Notes: a model not told the origin generated them from the letters alone. Shown: positions 10,749 to 20,880, numbered from the stretch's first letter. The stretch: DNA of 54,492 nucleotides from Oscillospiraceae bacterium (GCA_009777355.1 WRMA01000003.1:1-54492); one strand, 5' to 3'. Program-made: numbers and translations.

Positions 10749-11216
10749 TTAATTCAATTCTCCCCGCATACTGCATAAACCAATAATTTTTTCCGCGGCT
10801 TCGGCTATATACTGCGCCATTGGTTTCTCTGATATCCCCATTATATTTATATTGCATTTCGACGTTAAAACGGGCACTAAAATTTTAACCGCCCCGCTTT
10901 CGCAGACCGCGCCGGCAATCAGCGGGCTGATTTCCCCTCTCATAGAGTTTGCGAAGCATATCCCGACCGCTCCGGTTATTATATCGGCCGTTTTCGCGTT
11001 ATATATAATCGCGTTCTCACCCGTCGCGGCTATATCGGCCCCGCCTTTGAGCATCGCCGCGGTCGCCGCGGAGTTTGTCCCCGCCGCCGCGATTTCAAAA
11101 TCAACGCCGCTCCTCTCTTGTTTTATATGCTTTATATTCTCGGTTATACTTCTTCCTATGCCTCCGCCCTGTCCGTCTATTACCAGTATTTTAAATATCT
11201 TTTTTGATTTTATCAT
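10749..11216 (-). CDS. DUF3842-like protein
   Basis: ILVIDGQGGGIGRSI start and AAGTNSAATAAMLKGGAD. Confidence 0.65.
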   Translation of the reverse strand: MIKSKKIFKILVIDGQGGGIGRSITENIKHIKQERSGVDFEIAAAGTNSAATAAMLKGGADIAATGENAIIYNAKTADIITGAVGICFANSMRGEISPLIAGAVCESGAVKILVPVLTSKCNINIMGISEKPMAQYIAEAAEKIIGLCSMRGELN

Positions 11217-11220
11217 AAAA

Positions 11221-12540
11221 TTATTCCTCCGTCCTGTCTATATTTATTACCCTCAGCGTTCTCCCCGAATTCGTCCTGCCGTATACAACAAGATTTTTTT
11301 CGTCGGGCGAAAAAGAAAAATCATAAACTATATTATACAGCGACGAATAGATTAGCTTCTTCGTCTGTATATCTATAACGCTTAACTTCGTCATGATGCC
11401 GTTGGGAGACAGAGCCGCGAGATATTCCCCGTTTGAACTCACGTCTATCTGAAAATAATTAACCTGCGACCTCATTACTTCCCTCATTCTTCTCTCGCCT
11501 ATATTAAAATACCCTCCCCTGAATAAATTCCCCTGACCTGCGGAAGCGATATCCGTTCCGGGAAGAAAATAATAAAATATTATATTGTCGTTAAGAAATA
11601 TAAAATTATTCGCCTCCAGAGACGTCAACTGTTCGTTCTCTCCGGGAGAAGCCGCGGTAATTCCCGCGTTTCTCACGAAATTATCGGCGTAAAGCCTGTA
11701 AAATATACGCCGGTCGTCTCCGGACCATACGGGGGTTCTCGCGGTCAGCGACGCTCCGCCCGATTCGGCCGCGGCTATAATCTCTTTCATGTTCGACGCA
11801 TTTATAGTCATATTCGATTCCCGCGGGTTCGCGACAAAAAAACCTCTGTCCGTAGCAAGCGCGAGCGTTTCTTTGTTATTCGACAGCGACGTCTGATAAA
11901 TATTAAAATTACCCGGATAAGAATAATTATCCGTAATTCTCATTCTGCCGGTATCGAACAGAAACGCGGATTTATTATTCGAGAGGAAAAACGTTCCGTC
12001 TCCGTAATCTTTAAACGTATAGTCTTTATTCCGGAAACTTTCGATAAAATCATCCCTGACCGCCCGGTTCGCGACAGATATATTAATCTCCCCCGTCTGT
12101 CCGTCCGTATTAATCAGCGCGATTCTCATAACTTCTTCCGGTTCTTCCAATTCACTTCTTTCAGTTCCTTCAGTTCTTTCAGCTCTTCCCGAACAGAACA
12201 ATATAATATCCATATTATCCGTTATTTTTGCCGCGGCAACAGAAAGCTCCCCAAATTCCGTGTTTCTCAATCCCGAAATATTTATAATATTCTCTTCGAC
12301 CGTAAATCTTCTGTTTCCCGGAGTTCTGTCGTTTACCGTTTCGCCGTCGCCGGAAAGAGCCGTTCTGCTGCCCGCGTATTCGTCCGCGAATTTATAAATC
12401 AGGGGCGCGGTCATAATAACCGTCGCCGCAACGATTAAATACACGACGGCGTTGAGCAGTTTATTTTCCCTCGCTTCTTTTATATTATTTATATTATTAT
12501 TTTTTATACTTGTTTTTTCAAGTTTAAATTTATCATTCAT
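11221..12540 (-). CDS. Membrane-anchored protein with beta-propeller-like repeats
   Basis: N-terminal TM helix then blade-like repeats (SPDEKNLVVYGR, SNGEYLAALSPNG). Confidence 0.55.
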   Translation of the reverse strand: MNDKFKLEKTSIKNNNINNIKEARENKLLNAVVYLIVAATVIMTAPLIYKFADEYAGSRTALSGDGETVNDRTPGNRRFTVEENIINISGLRNTEFGELSVAAAKITDNMDIILFCSGRAERTEGTERSELEEPEEVMRIALINTDGQTGEINISVANRAVRDDFIESFRNKDYTFKDYGDGTFFLSNNKSAFLFDTGRMRITDNYSYPGNFNIYQTSLSNNKETLALATDRGFFVANPRESNMTINASNMKEIIAAAESGGASLTARTPVWSGDDRRIFYRLYADNFVRNAGITAASPGENEQLTSLEANNFIFLNDNIIFYYFLPGTDIASAGQGNLFRGGYFNIGERRMREVMRSQVNYFQIDVSSNGEYLAALSPNGIMTKLSVIDIQTKKLIYSSLYNIVYDFSFSPDEKNLVVYGRTNSGRTLRVINIDRTEE

Positions 12541-12544
12541 TCAT

Positions 12545-12681
12545 TAGACCCCTTGCGAAATTAAAATCCTGATTGTAGGGGCGCGCATTGCGCGTCCGCA
12601 AAATTAACGCAGTTTTGATGTTTTTCGGACGGACGGCCAATGGCCGCCCCTACATGGTAACGCAGTTTCGCAAGAAGTCTA
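12545..12681. mobile_element. BIME/MITE-like element, copy B
   Basis: Near-identical to copy A: TAGACCCCTTGCGAAATTAAAATCCTGATTGTAGGGGCGCGCATTGCGCG...CCCCTACATGGTAACGCAGTTTCGCAAGAAGTCTA. Confidence 0.88.
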
Positions 12682-12866
12682 TTCAAAACCAAAACCATCG
12701 GCTTAATATTTCTATTTTTAAATATATATTTCTATTTTATCACATAAAAAACAATATATCAAAATAATTTTTGAATATATAACAAATTATTTACACTAAA
12801 TCTATAAATAATCTGTTAGAATAGTATTAATCAAGTTTTTATTTTTAAAATTCAGGAGGATTTATT

Positions 12867-15704
12867 ATGTCCGCATCTTATTTATCTCTTTTATCTCTGT
12901 CACTCGCAGACAAACTCGCTCTTCTCCAAAGCAACACCCACGGCAACTATTCCCCGTCGCGAACGGTCAGCCAAATCGCCTACGCCCTGAAAATATCCGC
13001 CGTTGAAAACGGAAAATTCAACAAAGAAATCGAAGCCGTTATCGATTTTCTTCTCGGCGACATAAACGGCTCCGGTACTATAACTGCCCTCTCCGCAAGG
13101 CAAGCCGAGCAAAAACTCGAAGAAATCCCGGATTTAAAAAATACTGCGAAAAAAATCAGCGTGATTTGCGTTTCCCACGCTCACATAGACATGAACTGGA
13201 TGTGGGGGTATCAGGAAACCGCCGCGATTACAGTCGATACGTTCAGAACTATTCTTGACCTGATGAAAGAATATCCTGATTTTACTTACTCCCAGTCGCA
13301 AGCGTCAGTCTATAAAATCATCGAAGACCACGACCCCGATATGCTCGAGGAAATAAAAGCCAGAATCAAAGAAGGCAGATGGGAAGTTACTGCCTCGACA
13401 TGGGTCGAGACCGACAAAAATATGCCTAACGGAGAATCTCTCGCGCGGCACATTCTCTATACCAAAAGATATTTGTCAAAACTTCTCGATATAAAACCCG
13501 ATTCTATGCAGCTCGATTTTGAGCCCGACACGTTCGGACATAACTTAACCGTTCCCGAAATTTTAAACAAAGGCGGCGTAAAATATTATTATCACTGCCG
13601 GGCCTTCGACGGGGAATCAGCCTACAAATGGCAATCTCGCAACGGCGCGCAGATTATAGTCTGGAAAGACCCGTGGTGGTACAACTCCGAAATTAATTAC
13701 GACACGTTTTTTGATATGCCCAATTTCTGCAGCAAATACAAAACGGACGTTATATTAAAAGTCTACGGCGTGGGAAATCACGGCGGAGGCCCTACAAGAC
13801 GCGACGTCGAGAGAATATCGGACATGTCGACATGGCCGATTATGCCGAGTATAAAATTCGGCTCTTATCACGAGTTTTTCAAGCGTCTCGAAGCCCAATC
13901 AGACAATCTCCCCGTTATAAATCATGAATTAAACTTTGTTTTCACGGGCTGTTACACTTCTCAATCGAGAATAAAACTGTCAAACAGAATTTCAGAGGAC
14001 AGGCTTTACGAAGCCGAGGCGTTCGGCGCCGCCGCGGCTATATTCTCCGGCAAATCAAAAGCGAAAAGCTTCGAGTCCGCGTGGCAGAAAGTTCTGTTCA
14101 ATCACTTTCATGATATAATCACCGGTTCGGGCGTTATTGACACACGCGAATACGCTATGGGCGAGTTCCAGAAAGTTCTCGCAACCGCCCAGACAAACAC
14201 AACGAACGCCCTGCGCGAAATCGCGTCGAGAATCGACACGTCGTCAATAGAAGTCGAATACGACAAAAATTCCCTCTCCGAAGGCGGCGGAGTCGGCTAC
14301 GCGACCGAACACGCATCAGGCTTTAAATTCCCCCAAACAGAACGCGGCAACGGCAAAGTAAGAATCTTTCATTTATTTAACCCTACTGAATTTGAACGCG
14401 AATCCCCCGTCGAAATAAACGTCTGGGACTGGTATTACGACACTAACAGAATAAGCATAAAAGACTCCGAAGGCAATAAGTCCGAACATAAAATCACGGT
14501 AAATCAGAGCGGTTACTGGGGTCACAGTTATTTCAGGGTCGCGTTTACGGCAAAAATCCCCGCTCTCGGTTACGCGACTTATATCTTAACCGAAGAACCC
14601 AGAGGCGAACTAAATCTCGCCGCGGATTCCGGAGGACGCCTCGACTATTTTTCAGACGACAATATAATCCTCGAAAACTCCAGAATAAAAGCGACTTTTA
14701 CTAATAATATGACCCTGCATGAATTACTGGATAAAAAAACAGGAAAAAAATTATACTCTCCCCAATGCTCCCTGCGTTTTATCCAGGAAAATAATATTCA
14801 CGGCATGACTTCCTGGCGCGTGGGTCCCCGCATGAACGCCGAAGATTTAAACGGCAGCCGCAACGTAAAAGTCCATGACCATAATCTTTGGGGTATAAAA
14901 AAATGGGTAAGATATGAAATCAAATTCAAAAACTCAAAGGTAAACGTCTGCGTCGTTCTCGACGACAACAGCAAAACCCTGCGTTTTGAAATCACAGCCG
15001 ACTGGCACGAAGTCGGAAATCACGAAGCCGGCATACCACAGTTAAGCTTCTTCACTCAGCTTCAAAACGGCAAAACGTCAAGCTACAGATACGACATACC
15101 GTTCGGAACTATTGACAGGGAAGAAAAACAGCACGATATGCCCGGCAACAGTTACGCCGTCTCTCTTCCCCAAACAAACGAAGATTTACCCGTAATGCTC
15201 GCGACAGACTCGAAATACGGATTCAGGACAGCCGACAATTCTATTTCGGTCAATTTAATCCGTTCGTCGTACGACCCCGACCCGTACCCGGAATACGGCG
15301 TACATCACATGGTAATCGGCGTCGCTATACCCGACGATTTACAGAACCAAACCCTCTCAAAAATCCGGGACGAACTCGTCCACCCGACAGCCTATATCTC
15401 CGGAACGAAACACACCGGCGAACTTCCCCTCGCCGCAAGCCTGTTTAAACTATCCGGCGACGTTATTTTATCGGCCGTTAAAACCGCCGAAGATTCGAAA
15501 GACGGCAAAACAATAATAATCCGTCTTTACGACGCGAACGGCAAAGGCTCGACCGCAACCCTCGACTTCGCCAAAGAAATAGCGAAGGCAAGCGTCGTCG
15601 ATTTAAACGAAATATATAAAAAGCCGCTGAAAATCAACGGCAGCTCTGTTTCTCTCGACGTTCCGGCATACGAAGTAATAACAATATCGGCGGAGTTTAA
15701 GTAA
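12867..15704 (+). CDS. Alpha-mannosidase, GH38
   Basis: VSHAHIDMNWMWGYQETA, QLDFEPDTFGHN nucleophile region, GNHGGGPTRRD. Confidence 0.93.
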   Translation: MSASYLSLLSLSLADKLALLQSNTHGNYSPSRTVSQIAYALKISAVENGKFNKEIEAVIDFLLGDINGSGTITALSARQAEQKLEEIPDLKNTAKKISVICVSHAHIDMNWMWGYQETAAITVDTFRTILDLMKEYPDFTYSQSQASVYKIIEDHDPDMLEEIKARIKEGRWEVTASTWVETDKNMPNGESLARHILYTKRYLSKLLDIKPDSMQLDFEPDTFGHNLTVPEILNKGGVKYYYHCRAFDGESAYKWQSRNGAQIIVWKDPWWYNSEINYDTFFDMPNFCSKYKTDVILKVYGVGNHGGGPTRRDVERISDMSTWPIMPSIKFGSYHEFFKRLEAQSDNLPVINHELNFVFTGCYTSQSRIKLSNRISEDRLYEAEAFGAAAAIFSGKSKAKSFESAWQKVLFNHFHDIITGSGVIDTREYAMGEFQKVLATAQTNTTNALREIASRIDTSSIEVEYDKNSLSEGGGVGYATEHASGFKFPQTERGNGKVRIFHLFNPTEFERESPVEINVWDWYYDTNRISIKDSEGNKSEHKITVNQSGYWGHSYFRVAFTAKIPALGYATYILTEEPRGELNLAADSGGRLDYFSDDNIILENSRIKATFTNNMTLHELLDKKTGKKLYSPQCSLRFIQENNIHGMTSWRVGPRMNAEDLNGSRNVKVHDHNLWGIKKWVRYEIKFKNSKVNVCVVLDDNSKTLRFEITADWHEVGNHEAGIPQLSFFTQLQNGKTSSYRYDIPFGTIDREEKQHDMPGNSYAVSLPQTNEDLPVMLATDSKYGFRTADNSISVNLIRSSYDPDPYPEYGVHHMVIGVAIPDDLQNQTLSKIRDELVHPTAYISGTKHTGELPLAASLFKLSGDVILSAVKTAEDSKDGKTIIIRLYDANGKGSTATLDFAKEIAKASVVDLNEIYKKPLKINGSSVSLDVPAYEVITISAEFK

Positions 15705-15749
15705 ATAACGGCAATAAAACGCCGCCCTTTAGTAATAGAGCGGGGGATT

Positions 15750-15781
15750 TTCAAGGGGAATCGCGGCCAATTCCCCTTGAA
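15750..15781 (+). terminator. Rho-independent-type terminator downstream of GH38 gene
   Basis: Perfect 12-bp stem TTCAAGGGGAAT/ATTCCCCTTGAA then TTTCTTTTTT. Confidence 0.75.
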
Positions 15782-15792
15782 TTTCTTTTTTG

Positions 15793-15820
15793 GTACTTTT
15801 TGTGAAACGACAAAAAGTAC
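15793..15820. repeat. Palindrome GTACTTTTTGT-GAAACG-ACAAAAAGTAC
   Basis: Inverted repeat resembling the TTACTTTTC...GAAAAGTAA family at three other loci. Confidence 0.6.
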
Positions 15821-15825
15821 ACGGT

Positions 15826-16737
15826 CTACCCGTCCGCGTTGATTTTTTCAATAATCTCCTTTAAAATATCGTCGCATTCGTCGTACGGAACCTGACACGT
15901 TCCGACCTGTCTGTGTCCGCCGCCGCCGTATTTTAACATAAGCGAACCGACGTCCGTCTTCGACGTTCTGTTCAATATACTATGCCCGACGGCTATTGCG
16001 ACGTTCTGTTTGTTTCTTCCGTCGACTACCCAGAGAGATATGTTCTGTTCGGGGTATTTCGCATATATCATAAATCTATTTCCCGTATATATCGGCGAAA
16101 CGTCTCTCAAATCCGTAACGACCGCGTTCCGGTAAACTTCCGAGCGTTCGCCTATCATCTCTTTGAACATCTCCGTCTGCTCTTTATATTTCGCGATTCT
16201 TTCCTTAACGTCGGGGTCTTCGAGAATCTCGTCTATTTTTTTTGCCCTGCATTCGTCCAGCAGCTTTTCCATCAGCACGTAGTTGCTTACGCTGAAATCC
16301 CTGAATCTTCCCAATCCCGTCCTGGGGTCCATCAAAAATCCCATAAGCACCCAGCCTTCGGGCTCGAGTATATCGCCGATTTCAAGAGAACCCGAGTCTA
16401 CTTTGTCGACCGCCGCTATCATTTCTTCAAAGCAGGGCATTTTTTCTTTTCCGCCGTAATACTCGTAAACTATGCGCGCCGCGCTTTTCTCCATGCGGCT
16501 TTCGCCTTTAAATTCGACGTCCTTCACCCTCTCTTCTTCGCTTGAATGATGGTCGAACCACATTCCGCAGCCGGGAACGTACGGAACGTTAGTAAGAACG
16601 TCGTTTTCCGTGACATGGATTATCCCATCCTGTAAATCTTTAGGATGCACAAAAGTCCAGGTATCGATTACACCCAAATCTTTCAGGACGGTTCCGCAGG
16701 CAAGACCGTCGAAATCCGAACGAGTTACCAAATTCAT
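15826..16737 (-). CDS. DHH-family phosphoesterase (exopolyphosphatase-like)
   Basis: TRSDFDGLACG, WFDHHSSE, GGGGHRQVGTCQV. Confidence 0.85.
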   Translation of the reverse strand: MNLVTRSDFDGLACGTVLKDLGVIDTWTFVHPKDLQDGIIHVTENDVLTNVPYVPGCGMWFDHHSSEEERVKDVEFKGESRMEKSAARIVYEYYGGKEKMPCFEEMIAAVDKVDSGSLEIGDILEPEGWVLMGFLMDPRTGLGRFRDFSVSNYVLMEKLLDECRAKKIDEILEDPDVKERIAKYKEQTEMFKEMIGERSEVYRNAVVTDLRDVSPIYTGNRFMIYAKYPEQNISLWVVDGRNKQNVAIAVGHSILNRTSKTDVGSLMLKYGGGGHRQVGTCQVPYDECDDILKEIIEKINADG

Positions 16738-16785
16738 AAAACATTTCTCCCTATTATTTTATTTATATTTTTTATATTTTTTAGA

Positions 16786-16897
16786 TAGACTTCTTTCAAA
16801 TAAATTAAACGCTACCATGTAGGGGCGGCCATTGGCCGTCCGTCTGAAAAACGTCAAAACTGCGCTAATTTTGCGGACGCGCAATGCGCGCCCCTAC
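16786..16897. mobile_element. BIME/MITE-like element, copy C (inverted relative to A/B; distal outer TIR missing)
   Basis: TAGACTTCTTTCAAA outer end; GTAGGGGCGGCCATTGGCCGTCC ... GGACGCGCAATGCGCGCCCCTAC. Confidence 0.82.
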
Positions 16898-17934
16898 AAA
16901 AAAACCTCTCTTCCTGTTTCCGCCGATTCGTAAACCGCCCTGACTATCCTCACGCTTTTAATCGCCTCCGCCGGAGTCACAAGAGGCTCCCGGTTCTCTA
17001 TGACTGCCGAAATCATATCCTCGACCTGAACGGAATGTCCGACCGCGAGAGACGGGTCGAGAGCCGCGGCGGCGCCGTTTCCTCCGCCGTAGGTTTCCAG
17101 CATATCGTTTTCCTCGAAAGAATCGCCGCCCGCAATCTTCCAGAGCTTCAGCGAATCGCCGTCTATTTCAACCGAGCCTTTCTCCCCGTACAACTGAATA
17201 TCAGTACATATCCCGGGATAACAGCAGGTCGACGACGTAAACGACGCGACGGCCCCGCTTTCGAACTTAACAATCGAAACAGTCAAATCCTCCGTTTCTA
17301 TTTTATGATTATAGACCCCCGAAACGGAAACGACGCTTTTTACGTCTCCCATAAGCCATTGCATCAAATCGACCGTGTGTACCGCCTGATTCATAAGAGA
17401 ACCCCCGCCGTCCATCTCCCACGTGCCTCTCCAGCCGCCGCTGTCGTAATAATTCTGGTCCCTGAACCATTTTACGGCGAAATTACCCAGTATAATTTTG
17501 CCGAACCTGCCTTCCTCGACGGCTTCTTTTACGGGTTTCATGACCGCGTTGAATCTATTCTGGTGAATAACCCCCGCCTTTAAACCCGTTCTTTTTGCCG
17601 CTTCTTCTATTTCCATAGCTTTTTCAACGGTAATCTCTACCGGCTTTTCTACCAGAATATGCTTGCCTTTTTCAAGAGCCCTCACAGAAAATTCTGAATG
17701 GAGACCGCTCGGAACGCACACGGATACAATATCGATATCCGTATTTTCAAGCATTTCGTCAAAAGACTTATAAGTCAGAACCCCTTCGTAGGCCTGTTTC
17801 GCAGATTCAAGTTTTTCTTCGAGCAAATCGCAGACTGCGATTAACTCCGCATTTTTCGAGTTGTATACGGCGTCGCAGTGGGCGCGTCCGATTCCCAGAC
17901 CGACGACGGCGTATCCGATTTTTTTTTCAGGCAT
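16894..17934 (-). CDS. Gfo/Idh/MocA family oxidoreductase
   Basis: VVGLGIGRAHCDAV Rossmann, KGKHILVEKPVE, GGGSLMNQAVHTVDLMQWL. Confidence 0.92.
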   Translation of the reverse strand: MPEKKIGYAVVGLGIGRAHCDAVYNSKNAELIAVCDLLEEKLESAKQAYEGVLTYKSFDEMLENTDIDIVSVCVPSGLHSEFSVRALEKGKHILVEKPVEITVEKAMEIEEAAKRTGLKAGVIHQNRFNAVMKPVKEAVEEGRFGKIILGNFAVKWFRDQNYYDSGGWRGTWEMDGGGSLMNQAVHTVDLMQWLMGDVKSVVSVSGVYNHKIETEDLTVSIVKFESGAVASFTSSTCCYPGICTDIQLYGEKGSVEIDGDSLKLWKIAGGDSFEENDMLETYGGGNGAAAALDPSLAVGHSVQVEDMISAVIENREPLVTPAEAIKSVRIVRAVYESAETGREVFL

Positions 17935-17997
17935 AAATATTTTCGCACCTCTCTTTAATTATTATATAAATTACAAGACCAAATTAATATTTGTATT

Positions 17998-18073
17998 GTA
18001 GGGAACGCATTTATGCGTTCCGTGAAAACAAAAAATTATATGTATTTGCGGAACGCATAAATGCGTTCCCTAC
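17998..18073. repeat. BIME-like inverted GTAGGG-hairpin pair, copy E
   Basis: GTAGGGAACGCATTTATGCGTTCC ... GGAACGCATAAATGCGTTCCCTAC. Confidence 0.85.
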
Positions 18074-18107
18074 AATCATATCCATCTATAATTAATCACT
18101 CTCGGAT

Positions 18108-18425
18108 TTAATTAATTCGCTTTAACGCAATATCATAAACTTCCTCGTCATTGCGCGCCGCAATAACTATAATCTCCATTATATCGCCTTTGCGAACCAA
18201 TTCGTAAACCACGCGAATACCTAACTTTTTTAAAACTATCTTACATAATCCGGTAAGATTCCGTCCTTGTTTATGACCCAGGGGCTTCCCGTAACCGCCT
18301 TCGTTTTGCGGGAGAGGGTTTTTTGAGACTTTCAGAACAGCTTTGTCAATTTGCTCTAACTGATAGTTATTAAATGCCTTCCGGTCCTTTTTCGCTTCGT
18401 CAGAATATTTAATCCGGTAACTCAT
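18108..18425 (-). CDS. RelE/ParE-superfamily toxin-like protein
   Basis: MSYRIKYSDEAKKDRKAFNNY...GLCKIVLKKLGIRVVYELVRKGDIMEIIVIAARNDEEVYDIALKRI; ATG overlaps the upstream ORF's 3' end. Confidence 0.82.
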   Translation of the reverse strand: MSYRIKYSDEAKKDRKAFNNYQLEQIDKAVLKVSKNPLPQNEGGYGKPLGHKQGRNLTGLCKIVLKKLGIRVVYELVRKGDIMEIIVIAARNDEEVYDIALKRIN

Positions 18426-18705
18426 ACTCAAGCTCAACGTCCTCCTCTTCGAGCATACGGTCAATATCTTCGACAGTTAAGCCTCTCTCGGATAAAATCT
18501 CTTCAAAAGACCATTTAATCCCGTTATCATTTTTCTTGCGTTCCGCGGCAAGAGAGATTAAATAATCGTCTTCGTATTCATCGTCAAAATATCTATTATT
18601 TTTTATTATCTTACTTTTGGGATATAATTTCTTGAGATGGATATATGCCGAATTTATATCTGCGTTATCGTCAAAATTTATCGTAATTGAATTCATATCT
18701 ATCAT
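18409..18705 (-). CDS. Cognate antitoxin-like protein
   Basis: Small acidic ORF immediately upstream of and overlapping the RelE-like ORF; tail AAERKKNDNGIKWSFEEILSERGLTVEDID. Confidence 0.65.
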   Translation of the reverse strand: MIDMNSITINFDDNADINSAYIHLKKLYPKSKIIKNNRYFDDEYEDDYLISLAAERKKNDNGIKWSFEEILSERGLTVEDIDRMLEEEDVELEYELPD

Positions 18706-18735
18706 GCTCCCCCGCAATCCGCGTTAAAATCTTCC

Positions 18736-20535
18736 CTAAATCGCCTTACTGTTCACCTCTTCTAAAACATCCCTGATAAAATCGTCGGCTGCGACAGCCC
18801 CGAGTTCGCCTTTTTTGCGCGACCTCACAGAAACCGTATTATTTTCCAGTTCTTTATCCCCGACTATAAGCATATACGGGATTTTTTCGCTTTGAGCCTC
18901 CCTGATTTTATAGCCGATTTTCTCGTTTCTGTCGTCCACTTCTACCCTCAGACCCAAACCCCGCATCTTTTTATTCAAATCATACGCATAGTCATGCTGA
19001 TTACTGCCAATCGGCAGTATTTTTATTTGAACGGGCGCGAGCCACGCGGGGAACGCTCCGGCATATTTCTCGATTAATAACGCGAGCGTTCTCTCGTAAC
19101 AGCCGATTGAACTCCTGTGAATCACATACGGATTTTTCTTCGTTCCGTCCGAATCGACGTATTCCATACCGAATTTCGACGCAAGCTGAAAATCTATCTG
19201 AAGCGTAATCAGGGTATCTTCTTTTCCGTGGACGTTTTTGATTTGCAAATCGAGTTTCGGCCCGTAAAACGCGGCTTCTCCGTCCGCTTCGTAATAATCG
19301 AGCTTTAAATCGTCCAGTATAACCCTCATTCTGTCCTGTACCCTCTCCCATTCGTCCGAATCGCCGATATATTTATCTTTATTATTCGCGTCCCATTTGG
19401 AAAATCTGTAGCTTATATCCTCTTCAAGTCCTAGGGTCGTAAGCATAAATCTCGCCAAATCCAGACAGCCGGCAAACTCTTCCTCAAGCTGGTCGTCGCG
19501 GCAGGCGATATGACCCTCCGACAGGGTAAACTGCCTGACCCTTATAAGTCCGTGCATTTCCCCAGACGCTTCATTCCTGAAAAGATAGGAAGTTTCGTTG
19601 AATCTCATAGGCAAATCCCTGTAACTGCGCATTTTAGCCAGATAATACTGAAACTGGAACGGACAAGTCATAGGACGCAGAGCTAACGCTTCTTTTTTCT
19701 CCTGAACGCCGGTATTCCCGCCGTCCGCGTCTATCGCGTCGCCTACGCTGAACATACCGTCTCTGTAATGCTCCCAGTGCCCCGAGATTTTATACAAATC
19801 GCTTTTAGCCATAAACGGGGTCTTCGTCAATAAATACCCTCTCTTTTCTTCTTCGTCCTCGACGAATCTCTGAAGAATCTGTAAAACTTTCGCGCCTTTC
19901 GGCATCATAATCGGCAGTCCCTGACCTATATAATCGACTGTCGTAAAAAGCTCAAGCTCCCTGCCGATTTTATTATGGTCTCTCCTCTTCGCTTCTTCCA
20001 GCCGTTCGAGATATTCGTCAAGCGCGGCTTTATTCGGGTAAGAAACCCCGTAAATCCTCGTCAGCATTTTATTTTTTTCGCTGCCTTTCCAGTACGCGCC
20101 CGTCGCGTTCAATAATTTAAACGCCTTAACCGAACTCGTATAGTCAAGATGGGGGCCCGCGCACAAATCGACAAAATCTCCCTGTTCATAAAAAGAAACC
20201 TCCTCGCCCTCGTCCAAATCCCCGATTAACTCTATTTTATAAACCTCGCCTTTCTCCCGCATTAATTTTACGGCTTCTTCTTTCGGGAGGACAAATCTCT
20301 TTAATTTTAAATTTTCTTTTATTATTTTCTTCATCTCGATTTCGATTTTTTCCAAATCTTCAGGCGAGAACGGTTTTTCAACGTCGAAATCGTAATAGAA
20401 CCCGTTATCTATCGCCGGACCGATTGCAAGTTTCGCGTCCGGATATAATCTTTTCACGGCCTGAGCGAGAATATGCGCCGAAGTATGCCGGAAGATTTTC
20501 CTGTCTTCGGGCAGTTCAAAATTAATCTTACTCAT
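18736..20535 (-). CDS. thrS: Threonine--tRNA ligase lacking N-terminal TGS domain
   Basis: FRHTSAHILAQAVKRLYPDAKLAIGPAIDNGFYYDF, RPMTCPFQF, FRNEASGEMHGLIRVRQFTLSEGHI, VIHRSSIGCYERTLALLIE. Confidence 0.94.
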   Translation of the reverse strand: MSKINFELPEDRKIFRHTSAHILAQAVKRLYPDAKLAIGPAIDNGFYYDFDVEKPFSPEDLEKIEIEMKKIIKENLKLKRFVLPKEEAVKLMREKGEVYKIELIGDLDEGEEVSFYEQGDFVDLCAGPHLDYTSSVKAFKLLNATGAYWKGSEKNKMLTRIYGVSYPNKAALDEYLERLEEAKRRDHNKIGRELELFTTVDYIGQGLPIMMPKGAKVLQILQRFVEDEEEKRGYLLTKTPFMAKSDLYKISGHWEHYRDGMFSVGDAIDADGGNTGVQEKKEALALRPMTCPFQFQYYLAKMRSYRDLPMRFNETSYLFRNEASGEMHGLIRVRQFTLSEGHIACRDDQLEEEFAGCLDLARFMLTTLGLEEDISYRFSKWDANNKDKYIGDSDEWERVQDRMRVILDDLKLDYYEADGEAAFYGPKLDLQIKNVHGKEDTLITLQIDFQLASKFGMEYVDSDGTKKNPYVIHRSSIGCYERTLALLIEKYAGAFPAWLAPVQIKILPIGSNQHDYAYDLNKKMRGLGLRVEVDDRNEKIGYKIREAQSEKIPYMLIVGDKELENNTVSVRSRKKGELGAVAADDFIRDVLEEVNSKAI

Positions 20536-20566
20536 AAATATATATACACTCCTGATTTTTTTAAAT

Positions 20567-20875
20567 TTATTTTTGATATATGGTCACGCCGATTCTGTCT
20601 ATATGCTCTTTGAGGTTTTTATTTTTTATGCAGTCGTACGCCGCGACGTCAAATTTATAAGGCGTAGGCAGAATATCGAGCTGTTCGTATACTCTATGGG
20701 CTTCGATGAAATCCAAACCGCCGAAAAGAGCAATATCTATATCCGAATATCTTCTGTAATTTCCTTTCGCCCTTGAACCGTATACAACGGCTTTTGAAAT
20801 TTTTTCGTTATAGCGCATGACTTTTATAATAGATTCCAGAACATTTTCCGGAAGTCCTATATTAATCGTTTCCAA
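20567..20875 (-). CDS. MNT-type nucleotidyltransferase (HEPN/MNT antitoxin-like)
   Basis: GSRAKGNYRRYSDIDI = GSX10DXD. Confidence 0.88.
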   Translation of the reverse strand: METINIGLPENVLESIIKVMRYNEKISKAVVYGSRAKGNYRRYSDIDIALFGGLDFIEAHRVYEQLDILPTPYKFDVAAYDCIKNKNLKEHIDRIGVTIYQK

Positions 20876-20880
20876 AATTA

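Noticed and set aside
11221-16897. Copies B and C as ends of a composite transposon carrying the GH38 and DHH genes
   Set aside because: No transposase; copies differ in completeness and the enclosed genes look like ordinary chromosomal content.
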